From positions 1-40,458 of the forward strand of contig CACXIM010000019.1 in assembly GCA_902767725.1 (NCBI GenBank): a DNA stretch of 40,458 bases, in the 5' to 3' direction. The stretch is from an uncultured Bacteroidia bacterium. Lineage in GTDB: Bacteria > Bacteroidota > Bacteroidia > Bacteroidales > F082. The position numbers were made by a program, and so were the translations under genes. This document shows positions 1-6,953 of the stretch, piece after piece. How positions within the stretch are numbered: position 1 is the stretch's first letter; each line of letters begins with the position of its first letter. The notes under the pieces are model-generated. The model was not told the origin of the DNA. It saw nothing but the letters and a program-made list of their open reading frames with translations, and made no database searches.

Positions 1-1
1 A

Positions 2-1176
2 ATCACATCATCACAACAAGCTATGGACCTGGAAGCCAAGTACGGTGCCCATAACTATCACCCGCTGCCGGTCGTCCTCGCCAAGGGTAAGGGCGCCAAA
101 GTATGGGACGTCGAAGGCAAGGAATACTTTGACTTCCTGTCGGCTTATTCTGCTGTCAACCAAGGTCACTGCCACCCGAAAATCATCAAGGCCATGACCG
201 ACCAGGCCGAGCGCCTCACCCTCAGCAGCCGCGCCTTCTATAACGACGCACTCGGCGTGTGGGAGAAATATGTGACTGAATATTTTGGCTACGACAAGGT
301 GCTGCCTATGAACTCGGGTGCCGAAGCCGATGAGACGGGCCTGAAGCTCGCCCGCCGTTGGGGTGTCGTCAAGAAGGGTATCCCGAACGACAAGGTGAAG
401 ATCGTGTGCTGCGAAGGCAACTTCCACGGTCGTACGATTACCATCATCACGATGAGTAACGACCCTGAGTCGTATGCCAACTATGGTCCTATGACCCCTG
501 GTTTCATCCGCATCCCTTACAATGATCCCGACGCACTGGAACAAGTGTTGGCTAAGGAAGGCAACGAAATCGCTGGTTTCCTGCTGGAGCCTATCCAAGG
601 TGAGGCTGGTGTCTACGTGCCGGATGATGGCTACCTGAAGAAGTGCTACGACATCTGCAAGAAGTACAACGTGCTGTTCATGGCTGACGAGGTGCAGTGC
701 GGTATCGCACGTACGGGTAAGATGCTGGCCTGCGACCACGAAGGCGTGCGCCCCGACATCCTCATCCTGGGTAAGGCCCTCGGTTGCTGAACATCAAGCC
801 CGGTGAGCACGGCTCGACCTTCGGCGGCAACCCGATTGCTGCTCGCGTGAGCATCGCTGCCCTTGAAGTCATCAAGGAAGAGCACTTGATGGAGAATGCC
901 GAGCGTCTCGGTAAGATCTTCCGCGAGGAAATCGGCAAGATCAAGAGCCCGATGATCGAGAAAGTCCGCGGTAAGGGTCTGCTGAACGCAGTTATTATCA
1001 AGCCTAAAGACGGTAAGGAAGCTTGGGATGTGTGCCTCAAGATGCGTGACCTCGGCCTGCTGGCCAAGCCCACCCATCAGCACATCATCCGTTTCGCTCC
1101 GCCCTTGGTCATCACCGAGGCTGAGCTTCGCGAAGCCATCGAAATCATCAAGAAGGCCATCGCCTCGTTCGAATGA
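2..1176 (+). pseudogene. rocD: Ornithine aminotransferase, 5'-partial and broken by an internal deletion
   Basis: PLP-dependent class III aminotransferase that transfers the delta-amino group of ornithine to 2-oxoglutarate, giving glutamate semialdehyde (arginine/proline metabolism, cytosol). The reading frame is already open at base 2 and residues before the ATG at 23 (TSSQQAM) look like the usual N-terminus, so the true start is probably outside the window. Visible motifs are [13 protein letters not shown], the [12 protein letters not shown] segment, [19 protein letters not shown] and the PLP-lysine motif ILGKALG. Right after KALG, at about 784/785, the frame hits TGA (788-790). The sequence resumes in another frame with [17 protein letters not shown] and ends normally at 1176. 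The family has about 15 residues here (GG-YPVSAVL-DDDI); a loss of 46 nt restores both length and frame. The identification is firm; whether the lesion is biological or an assembly error is not known. Confidence 0.88.
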
Positions 1177-1187
1177 TGAAACGAATG

Positions 1188-1213
1188 AAAAAGCCACCGC
1201 AAGGTGGCTTTTT
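1188..1213. terminator. Bidirectional intrinsic terminator between rocD and dus
   Basis: Perfect inverted repeat AAAAAGCCACC / GGTGGCTTTTT with a GCAA loop. The flanking A and T runs let it work in both directions, so it can end the convergent rocD (+) and dus (-) transcripts. Its last base is the first base of the dus stop codon on the complementary strand. Confidence 0.85.
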
Positions 1214-2169
1214 CATTTGATTGCTATCTCTTTGAAAATCGTTTCCACCGCATCTTCATATTCCTTCAGTGCATTAATCTTTTTGATTTTTCGCCAAACC
1301 ACTTGCGGCTCTTCAAAGCTGTTCATCAGATAGGACCACAGTTCTTTCATTCTGCCTAAAACCTTTGGGCTGCCGCCAGCATGACGGAGGCGGTCTTCGT
1401 ATAGGTCGAGGACGTAGGCATGCAGGCGTTTTATCCTTTCGGACGAATTCGATGCGTCCCTACAGATGTCTTCCGCCAAAAAAGGATTGGCCAGCAAACC
1501 GCGTCCCAACATAAACTGGTTCACAGGTTGCACCAAATCCCTGATGCGCTCGAAACTTTCCACCGAAACAATATCCCCATTATACACCAACGGTGCATTA
1601 ATTAAAGGTATTATTGCCTTGAATCGCTCCACGTCAGCCTCGCCTTTGTACAATTGTTTACCGATACGCGGATGGATAATTAATTCGCTCAAACGAAACT
1701 TATTGAAAACTGGAATGATGGCGTCAATCTCCTCTGGGTTGAAATATCCCAAGCGACATTTTATGCTGAATTTGATGTCGATTTCTTCGAAAACCCTGTC
1801 CAGCATGGCCTCCACATTGTCAGGATAGGGTAGGAGTCCGCAGCCGCGTTTCTTGTTAGCAACCCTTGGGAAGGGACAACCCATATTCAGGTTGATTTCC
1901 TTGTAACCAAGTTGTCGGCATTGTTTGGCGAAACGAAGAATCTCTTCTGCGTCTGTGCTGAGGATTTGGGGTGTCAGTGTCTCGACGTCATTGCAGCGCG
2001 GGTCGATTTCCTCTCCTTGCAGGTTCTTTGCGTGTTCCTCTTTGTGAATGCCAGTGAAGAATGGTGTGAAGAACTTGTCGATGCCACTGAAATGTCGTTT
2101 GAATACATTGCGGAATGGGGCATCGGTAATGCCTTGGAAGGGGCCTAAAGAAAGAGACAATTCGCTCAT
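1213..2169 (-). CDS. tRNA-dihydrouridine synthase family protein
   Basis: 318-residue flavoenzyme of the Dus family, which reduces uridine to dihydrouridine in tRNA D-loops using FMN and NAD(P)H. The N-terminus has the barrel start LGPFQGITDAPFRNVF, then NLNMGCPFPRVANKKRGCGLL carrying the conserved catalytic Cys region. IKCRLGY and the HPRIGKQLYKG segment belong to FMN/phosphate binding. Length is normal for the family. It is the second gene of an lnt-dus pair: its ATG overlaps the lnt stop in an ATGA arrangement at 2166-2169, which suggests translational coupling. Which of DusA/B/C it matches in specificity cannot be settled here; Bacteroidota usually carry a single copy of this subtype. Confidence 0.88.
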   Translation of the reverse strand: MSELSLSLGPFQGITDAPFRNVFKRHFSGIDKFFTPFFTGIHKEEHAKNLQGEEIDPRCNDVETLTPQILSTDAEEILRFAKQCRQLGYKEINLNMGCPFPRVANKKRGCGLLPYPDNVEAMLDRVFEEIDIKFSIKCRLGYFNPEEIDAIIPVFNKFRLSELIIHPRIGKQLYKGEADVERFKAIIPLINAPLVYNGDIVSVESFERIRDLVQPVNQFMLGRGLLANPFLAEDICRDASNSSERIKRLHAYVLDLYEDRLRHAGGSPKVLGRMKELWSYLMNSFEEPQVVWRKIKKINALKEYEDAVETIFKEIAIK

Positions 2170-3854
2170 TTTTTCTTTCTCGTACCAGAGACTTTAGCTG
2201 CTTTTCGTGACTTGCCCAAGTCAAGGAACGACTTGGCGATCCATGTGATGAGCAACACGAAAGTGACATACACCGCGATGCGGCTGAGATAGTCACCGTT
2301 TTTGGCATAGAAGGTGGCTTCCGAGTTTGCTTTTAAGGTAGCCTTGATGGCATCAGGCTCCCAATAATTGGTCTGTTGCAACACATCGCCGCGTTGGTTG
2401 AAGAAACCGGAACGTCCTGTATTGGCTGAACGTGCAACGCAACGACGGTTTTCAATGGCTCTCAACTTGGAGAACTCAAAATGTTGCTTATAGCCTGGCG
2501 TATCTCCCCACCAGCCGTCGTTGGTGATGACGAAGAGCAAGTCGGCACCTTTGGCGCAGAACGAGCCAACATATTCACCGAAAGCCGACTCGTAACAAAT
2601 AGCAGCTCCGATTTTGTGGTTTCCAGAAGTCATCACCTTGGCCTCGGGATCGCCTTTCAACGTTCCACGTGCGATGCCCACGGTGAGACTGAAGTTGCGC
2701 AAAAAGCCCATCCACTCGGGAATGGCCTCCACGACTGGTGTGAGCTGCGACTTGTTGCGGTGCTGCAAATCGTCGCGGTTAATCAGCAGGGCGGAGTTGT
2801 GACAATAATAATATCTGTCGCCGTTGGCAAGCTTGCGTGCGGGGAAGTCGTCTTCCATCCCTTTGGGTACCCATTCGTATGTAGTACCACCGATGACGAA
2901 GGCCAATTCGGGGAATTGGGCAACATAGTCGTGCAGGGTGTTGAGAGCCTTGGCCTTGTTGGCTTCATGTAGCCAGATGCCTTCTTGGATGGCGGACTCG
3001 CTACTGATAATAAACCGTGTTTGGGGCGATACCAAAGGCCTCGAAAGATTAATGTTGTTTTGAATGACTTCGTCATAATAATGGTTGTCGAACTGCTCGT
3101 TCCAAGGATCACAGTTTTGCTGGACGACGATGACTTCCGTGTCAACACCTTTGTCTTCATAGTTTTTGTAAACGCGAGTACTTACAAGGATGGGTAGGAG
3201 GAGGATAAGCACTTCAAGGACGATGCTGGTTAAGATGGGCTTGGCCTCTTTTGTCTTGAAGAATTGTATGATGTTGGCAATGAGTATGTTCACTACCAAC
3301 ACCCAAAGTGTTCCACCAGGCACACCCGTATATTCGTACCATTGAATCCAACTGACCTTACTGGAGAAAACACCTCCCAAGTTGAGCCAAGGCCACTTGA
3401 TGGCCCACCAATACGTAAGCAGTTCGAAAGCCATCCAATAGGGGATGAGGAAGAAATTACCCCAAGGATTATTGCATACCTTTTTCTTTGTCAGGTGAAA
3501 TATAAAAAAAACAGTAGCCATGAATAGTGCATTGAGTATCCAGGCCAGCGTAGCGGCAGGAGTGGCATTCCACACCCACCAAGTGGTAGCCACGTTCCAT
3601 GTCAGAAAGGTCAAGAATGAAAGCCAAAACACGCGCCCTTTTTCACCTTGCGCTACCCGTCCTTCGACCAACAGTAAGGGGACAAAACCTATGAAAATGG
3701 CGGGAGCAATACCCCCAATGGGCCATGCTGCTGTTAGCAATCCTCCGCTTAATAGAGCGAAAAAGATATTGCGTAACCGCATTCCTTTATTGGTTGTTAA
3801 GTTTGTTGAAGCACTGCTTTTTGTGGTTTCGCGTCTGTTCGTCTTCCTTTTCAT
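2166..3854 (-). CDS. lnt: Apolipoprotein N-acyltransferase
   Basis: Inner-membrane enzyme that adds the third acyl chain to the N-terminal cysteine of lipoproteins, the last step of lipoprotein maturation. The 562 residues start with a basic tail, then several membrane segments (about 28-225) and a periplasmic nitrilase-type domain (about 240-510). The family catalytic triad fits Glu286 (IISSESAIQEG), Lys368 (HRNKSQLTP) and Cys420 (GAAICYESAF). The segment FVITNDGWWGDTPGYKQH is also typical. A last membrane helix precedes a basic C-terminus. The start at 3854 is 30 nt downstream of a -7 element; an alternative start is the Met at residue 25 (MRLRNIFF), closer to the first helix. The several lipoproteins elsewhere in the window would be its clients. 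Confidence 0.93.
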   Translation of the reverse strand: MKRKTNRRETTKSSASTNLTTNKGMRLRNIFFALLSGGLLTAAWPIGGIAPAIFIGFVPLLLVEGRVAQGEKGRVFWLSFLTFLTWNVATTWWVWNATPAATLAWILNALFMATVFFIFHLTKKKVCNNPWGNFFLIPYWMAFELLTYWWAIKWPWLNLGGVFSSKVSWIQWYEYTGVPGGTLWVLVVNILIANIIQFFKTKEAKPILTSIVLEVLILLLPILVSTRVYKNYEDKGVDTEVIVVQQNCDPWNEQFDNHYYDEVIQNNINLSRPLVSPQTRFIISSESAIQEGIWLHEANKAKALNTLHDYVAQFPELAFVIGGTTYEWVPKGMEDDFPARKLANGDRYYYCHNSALLINRDDLQHRNKSQLTPVVEAIPEWMGFLRNFSLTVGIARGTLKGDPEAKVMTSGNHKIGAAICYESAFGEYVGSFCAKGADLLFVITNDGWWGDTPGYKQHFEFSKLRAIENRRCVARSANTGRSGFFNQRGDVLQQTNYWEPDAIKATLKANSEATFYAKNGDYLSRIAVYVTFVLLITWIAKSFLDLGKSRKAAKVSGTRKKK

Positions 3855-3883
3855 CTTATCTTATTTTTCCAAAAAAAAACGTG

Positions 3884-3891
3884 CAAAGATA
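3884..3891 (-). promoter_or_regulatory. Promoter -7 element for lnt-dus
   Basis: On the minus strand this reads TATCTTTG followed by CACG, a full match to the Bacteroidota TAnnTTTG element. It lies about 30 nt before the lnt start and faces away from the element at 3905-3912. Confidence 0.7.
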
Positions 3892-3904
3892 CGTTTTTTT
3901 GGCC

Positions 3905-3912
3905 TATCTTTG
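3905..3912 (+). promoter_or_regulatory. Promoter -7 element for the kinase-peptidase-PqqD cassette
   Basis: TATCTTTGCAC on the plus strand, 17 nt before the ATG at 3929. Because the element sits upstream of that ATG, it rules out the longer reading frame that opens at 3725 inside lnt. The two divergent -7 elements lie only 13 bp apart. Confidence 0.75.
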
Positions 3913-3928
3913 CACAAAATTTTGTTCA

Positions 3929-4798
3929 ATGAAAAGAGTGTATCAAGTTGCAGGTCATAGGTTCGCTGTCGTTATGCCCGACAACCATTTGGCATGGAAT
4001 GAGATGAAGCCATACGAACCTTTCCTTGCGGAAAATGACGGTGACTTGATTTTCACCGCTGAAATGGTTGATGTAATGCCAGATACATCTGATAAGCAGA
4101 AGATTACGGTGAATTGCGATGGTGCTGACATGCCTCGTATCGAGCTTTATGAATGTCAAGGTCAATGGTTGTTGGAGATAGCTCCTCTGCTTGAGGCTCC
4201 TGTTCGCGTTTATCTTATCACGGACAAGGCTTTCCATACGGCCAAGTTTAGAGTGCTCGGTAGCATGAGGTTTTCTTTGGGTACAGTGCTGATGCTGATG
4301 TTTGCTTTTGCAACGGCGAAAAAGAATACGCTGCTGATGCATTCTTCGGTGACTGTGAAAGACGGCAAGGCCTATCTCTTCTTGGGCAAGAGTGGTACGG
4401 GAAAGAGTACCCATAGTCAGCTGTGGATTAATACTATAGAAGGATGCGAATTGCTCAACGATGATAATCCTGTGCTACGGGTTATGGATGATGGATCTGT
4501 ACGCGTCTTTGGCTCACCATGGAGTGGCAAGACCCCCTGCTACCATAATTCGGATTATCCTGTAGGCGCCATTGTCGACCTCCATCAGGCTAAGGTGAAT
4601 AAAATCAGGAGATTGTCGCTTTTGGAGGCTTATGTTTCCATGTACGTTTCCTTCTCGGGTTATCGTTTCATCAAGGAGATGGCGGATGGTCTTCATGCCA
4701 CCAATGAGAAGATTGTTGGAACAGTGCCTTGCTATTCTTTGGATTGTTTGCCTAACGCCGACGCGGCTTACTTGTGCTATAATACTGTGACGCAGTGA
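3929..4798 (+). CDS. HPr-kinase-like P-loop kinase of a PqqD/S26/nucleotidyltransferase cassette
   Basis: 289 residues. The C-terminal half has the HPr kinase/PEP carboxykinase-type fold signature: P-loop FLGKSGTGKST at about 151-161, then ELLNDDNPVL with the acidic pair seen after the P-loop in HprK proteins, then GSPWSGKTPC. The N-terminal ~110 residues are not recognisable. It is not classical HprK: there is no HPr or PTS gene nearby. The family is known as HprK-related kinases next to PqqD-like chaperones, and relatives in paeninodin-type lasso peptide loci phosphorylate the precursor peptide. It is the first gene of a tight four-gene set and its stop overlaps the next start by one base. 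By inference it phosphorylates a peptide or protein substrate, perhaps the one encoded at 6761. The frame extends upstream to 3725, but the promoter at 3905 excludes that start. Confidence 0.8.
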   Translation: MKRVYQVAGHRFAVVMPDNHLAWNEMKPYEPFLAENDGDLIFTAEMVDVMPDTSDKQKITVNCDGADMPRIELYECQGQWLLEIAPLLEAPVRVYLITDKAFHTAKFRVLGSMRFSLGTVLMLMFAFATAKKNTLLMHSSVTVKDGKAYLFLGKSGTGKSTHSQLWINTIEGCELLNDDNPVLRVMDDGSVRVFGSPWSGKTPCYHNSDYPVGAIVDLHQAKVNKIRRLSLLEAYVSMYVSFSGYRFIKEMADGLHATNEKIVGTVPCYSLDCLPNADAAYLCYNTVTQ

Positions 4799-5232
4799 TG
4801 GAAATGACAGAGGCGGTAAATGCCGAATTTTTCGAGCAGCTTGGTAAAGGTAAGGTGGTACCGCTTGTTCCCCGAGGCATTAGTATGTTGCCTTTCATCC
4901 AAGGGGGACGTGACATGGTCTTGATCCATAAGGAGGAGAAGGTAGGCATAGGAGACATCGTTTTGGTCCCTCATGACGGTCGACTGATTTTGCATCGGGT
5001 TTATGCCATAGATGGGACAAGGCTTATACTGATGGGCGATGGCAACCTTAAGGGAAAAGAAACGGTTGACAAGTCGGAGGTGTTGGGCACTGTGAAGGAG
5101 ATTATCAAGGCGGGTGGAAGTTGTCGCACGCCACATAAGGCTTGGTTTTGGCGGCATTCACTGCCTTTGAGGTGGGTGATGCTCAAGCTGCGCCGCAAAT
5201 GGTATAAAATGAGAGGCTTAAATCCAGAATGA
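4798..5232 (+). CDS. S24/S26 (signal-peptidase-like) family peptidase
   Basis: 144 residues. It shows the signal peptidase motifs RGISMLPFI (candidate nucleophile Ser29), KVGIGDIVLVPHDG, LILHRVYAIDG (candidate base His66) and MGDGNLKG. The Ser/His pairing resembles the SipW/ER-type class rather than the Ser/Lys class of LepB. No N-terminal membrane anchor is visible; the C-terminus is basic and could be amphipathic (RWVMLKLRRKWYKMRG). The ATG at 4798 uses the last base of the kinase stop codon, so the two are probably translationally coupled. A GTG at 4795 in the same frame is an alternative start. By context it could remove the leader of a modified peptide; that is inference. Confidence 0.8.
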   Translation: MEMTEAVNAEFFEQLGKGKVVPLVPRGISMLPFIQGGRDMVLIHKEEKVGIGDIVLVPHDGRLILHRVYAIDGTRLILMGDGNLKGKETVDKSEVLGTVKEIIKAGGSCRTPHKAWFWRHSLPLRWVMLKLRRKWYKMRGLNPE

Positions 5233-5257
5233 GTAAACAATAGAAATACGATAAGTT

Positions 5258-5524
5258 ATGAAAACAAAGAAAGGTTTTGTATTGCGCTCTTTAGGTAGAG
5301 AGTATATCTTATTGGCTGAGGGCCTTGAGGTTGCCGATGCCAATAAGTTGATATCGATGAACGAATCGGCTGCTTTCCTTTGGAAGGCCGTAGAGGGCAA
5401 GGAGTTTGATGCCGACACATTAATTAATCTTTTGATGGAAGAATATGGCATCACGCATGAGGTGGCCGAAAAGGATGTCGTTTCGTTGTTGGAGACTTGG
5501 AAGCGGGCGGATATTATTAATTAA
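5258..5524 (+). CDS. PqqD-like peptide carrier / RiPP recognition element protein
   Basis: 88 residues matching the PqqD family: short N-terminal beta region, the central LISMNESAAFLWKAVEGK motif where the helix begins, then a helical C-terminus (LINLLMEEYGITHEVAEKDVVSLLETW). PqqD-type proteins bind leader peptides of ribosomally made, modified peptides and present them to modifying enzymes. It stands 25 nt after the peptidase gene and 13 nt before the nucleotidyltransferase gene, inside one apparent operon. Its presence is the main reason to read this region as a peptide modification system. Confidence 0.85.
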   Translation: MKTKKGFVLRSLGREYILLAEGLEVADANKLISMNESAAFLWKAVEGKEFDADTLINLLMEEYGITHEVAEKDVVSLLETWKRADIIN

Positions 5525-5537
5525 TAAGGTGTAGGGA

Positions 5538-6644
5538 ATGAATGCTGCCGAAACCCAGTATTTTGCCCTGTTGCGTGCCGCACTTTGGGATGCGCCTGTT
5601 GCCATCGATTGTCCCATCGATTGGAAAGCTGTCATGCAGATCGCTTATTATCATGGCAATCACGTATTGCTGTCGGATGTCGCTGTCCGCATGTCTGACG
5701 ACCAAAAGCCTTCTCCAAAGATGATGGCAAAAATGCAGGAATACATGCGCGGGAATTTGATGCTGCAGATGCGTCAGAAGCGCATCTTGTTTTCGGCAGT
5801 CAAATTACTTCGCGAGCATGGCATTGAACCAGTGCTACTAAAAGGTTTTGGTTTGGCGTCGCTCTATCCCAACGCTTGTCTGCGTCAGTCTGGAGACATT
5901 GACTTGTATGTCGGACTGGATAGTTTCCATGAAGCTTGTGCTTTATTGCGGACGCTTCCCGGATGCTACTATTGGTGCGATGAGGTTGACGTGGGTCGGC
6001 ATTACAACATCGAGTTTGGCGATGTGGTTATGGAGATACACCGTGTCAGTGCTGATGTGGTAGATGCCTGCGAACATCAGGTTTATACCGCTATTGAACA
6101 GGAAGGCTTGAAGGAGCAACCTCAACGTATTAATGTCGACGGTTTTGAGCTCAGCATTCCTTCTCGCGAATTCATGGTGTTTTTCACTTTCTATCATGCT
6201 TGGCACCATTTCATTACTTCGGGTGTGGGCTTGCGTCAGCTCAGTGACGTGGCCATGGCGTTGCATGCCTACCGAGGCCAGCTTGATCTGGAAAAGCTTC
6301 GCGAATGGCTCACTTCAATGCATTTGATGCTTCCTTGGCAGACTTTCGGCTTTTTGCTGGTGGATCGACTCGGGTTGCCGCAAACGGAGATGCCGTTTTT
6401 CAATGCTTCGTGCCGTCGTCGTGCGCAGATCGTTTACAAGCGTTTGATGAAAGACGGCAATTTCAAGCGTAAACGCAACATTAAACGCAATCGCCCTAAA
6501 CGTCGCTTATGGCAAAAGCTTCATGCTTTTATTTGCATGTTTATCGATTTCTTCCATTTGGTGGGCGTGTTTCCGAAGTTGGCCTTCCGAGAATTACGTA
6601 CCGCTTTGAAAGCGGGTTTGAGAAAAAATTTTCAAAAAAAGTGA
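5538..6644 (+). CDS. Nucleotidyltransferase family protein
   Basis: 368 residues resembling the uncharacterised nucleotidyltransferase family (PF14907-like). The core LLKGFGLASLYPNACLRQSG is followed by DIDLYV, with metal-binding aspartates at about 120 and 122; a helical region and a very basic C-terminus (KRKRNIKRNRPKRR) follow. Family members recur beside PqqD and HPr-kinase-like genes, including paeninodin-type lasso loci, but the substrate is generally unknown. Transfer of a nucleotide to a peptide or small molecule is inferred. It is the last gene of the four-gene set that begins at 3929; a new promoter follows at 6675. Confidence 0.8.
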   Translation: MNAAETQYFALLRAALWDAPVAIDCPIDWKAVMQIAYYHGNHVLLSDVAVRMSDDQKPSPKMMAKMQEYMRGNLMLQMRQKRILFSAVKLLREHGIEPVLLKGFGLASLYPNACLRQSGDIDLYVGLDSFHEACALLRTLPGCYYWCDEVDVGRHYNIEFGDVVMEIHRVSADVVDACEHQVYTAIEQEGLKEQPQRINVDGFELSIPSREFMVFFTFYHAWHHFITSGVGLRQLSDVAMALHAYRGQLDLEKLREWLTSMHLMLPWQTFGFLLVDRLGLPQTEMPFFNASCRRRAQIVYKRLMKDGNFKRKRNIKRNRPKRRLWQKLHAFICMFIDFFHLVGVFPKLAFRELRTALKAGLRKNFQKK

Positions 6645-6654
6645 CATTTTTTGC

Positions 6655-6682
6655 TTGGATATGAATTAATTAGTTATTTTTG
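6655..6682 (+). promoter_or_regulatory. Promoter for the small peptide gene
   Basis: A TTG at 6655-6657 and TATTTTTG at 6675-6682 (followed by CAGC) are 17 bp apart, close to Bacteroidota -33/-7 spacing. The predicted transcript has an A-rich leader of about 70 nt before the ATG at 6761. It gives the peptide, and perhaps the lipoprotein after it, expression independent of the modifying genes. Confidence 0.7.
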
Positions 6683-6760
6683 CAGCGTCAAACAGTGTGA
6701 AAAGGGAAAACGAAAACAAATTAATCAACAATAAATCAAACAATTAAACACTAATTAAAA

Positions 6761-6895
6761 ATGAAAAAGATGAACAAAATGTACGAAGCCCCCAAGGCTG
6801 AAATGATCGAAATGCACATGCCCGTCGTCTTGATGGGATCTGGAACAACCTCTCCCGAATTTCCTGGTACTGGAGATGGTATGGGTGAAGAATAA
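6761..6895 (+). CDS. 44-residue candidate modified-peptide precursor
   Basis: Small open frame with a good promoter and a long A-rich leader. The N-terminal part (MKKMNKMYEAPKAEMIEMH) has the Y-x-x-P pattern often seen in short Bacteroidales and Prevotella peptides of unknown function. After a short hydrophobic stretch (MPVVLMG) comes a small-residue segment rich in Gly, Ser, Thr and Pro (SGTTSPEFPGTGDG) that ends acidic (MGEE). That is the layout of a RiPP leader followed by a core: a PqqD-binding leader, a possible cut near LMGSG, and Ser/Thr residues open to phosphorylation. It follows the kinase-peptidase-PqqD-nucleotidyltransferase genes directly. No cysteines are present, so thioether chemistry is unlikely. 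The gene call is fairly secure; the precursor role is inference. Confidence 0.7.
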   Translation: MKKMNKMYEAPKAEMIEMHMPVVLMGSGTTSPEFPGTGDGMGEE

Positions 6896-6912
6896 TAACC
6901 ATGGTTGTTATT
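6891..6912. repeat. Palindrome over the stop codon of the small peptide gene
   Basis: A 22-bp near-perfect palindrome centred on CCATGG, with one T/G wobble pair. It covers the TAA at 6893-6895 and has no T run, so it is not a standard terminator. It could be an operator or an RNA hairpin that sets the ratio of peptide to downstream lipoprotein message. Confidence 0.5.
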
Positions 6913-6953
6913 AAGAGAGATAAGAGAGAAAAGTCAAACAGAAAAAATTACTG

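Noticed and set aside
770-800. Programmed frameshift or translational bypass in rocD (and in macA, macB)
   Set aside because: Coding sequence is missing rather than inserted, and no slippery site or stimulatory structure is visible at the breaks.
3725-3928. N-terminal extension of the HPr-kinase-like gene
   Set aside because: It lies inside lnt on the opposite strand and upstream of the -7 element at 3905, so it cannot be on that transcript.
3929-6895. Calling the cassette a lasso peptide cluster
   Set aside because: No Asn-synthetase-like cyclase or B2 transglutaminase-type protease is present in the window, and the candidate leader lacks Thr at -2.
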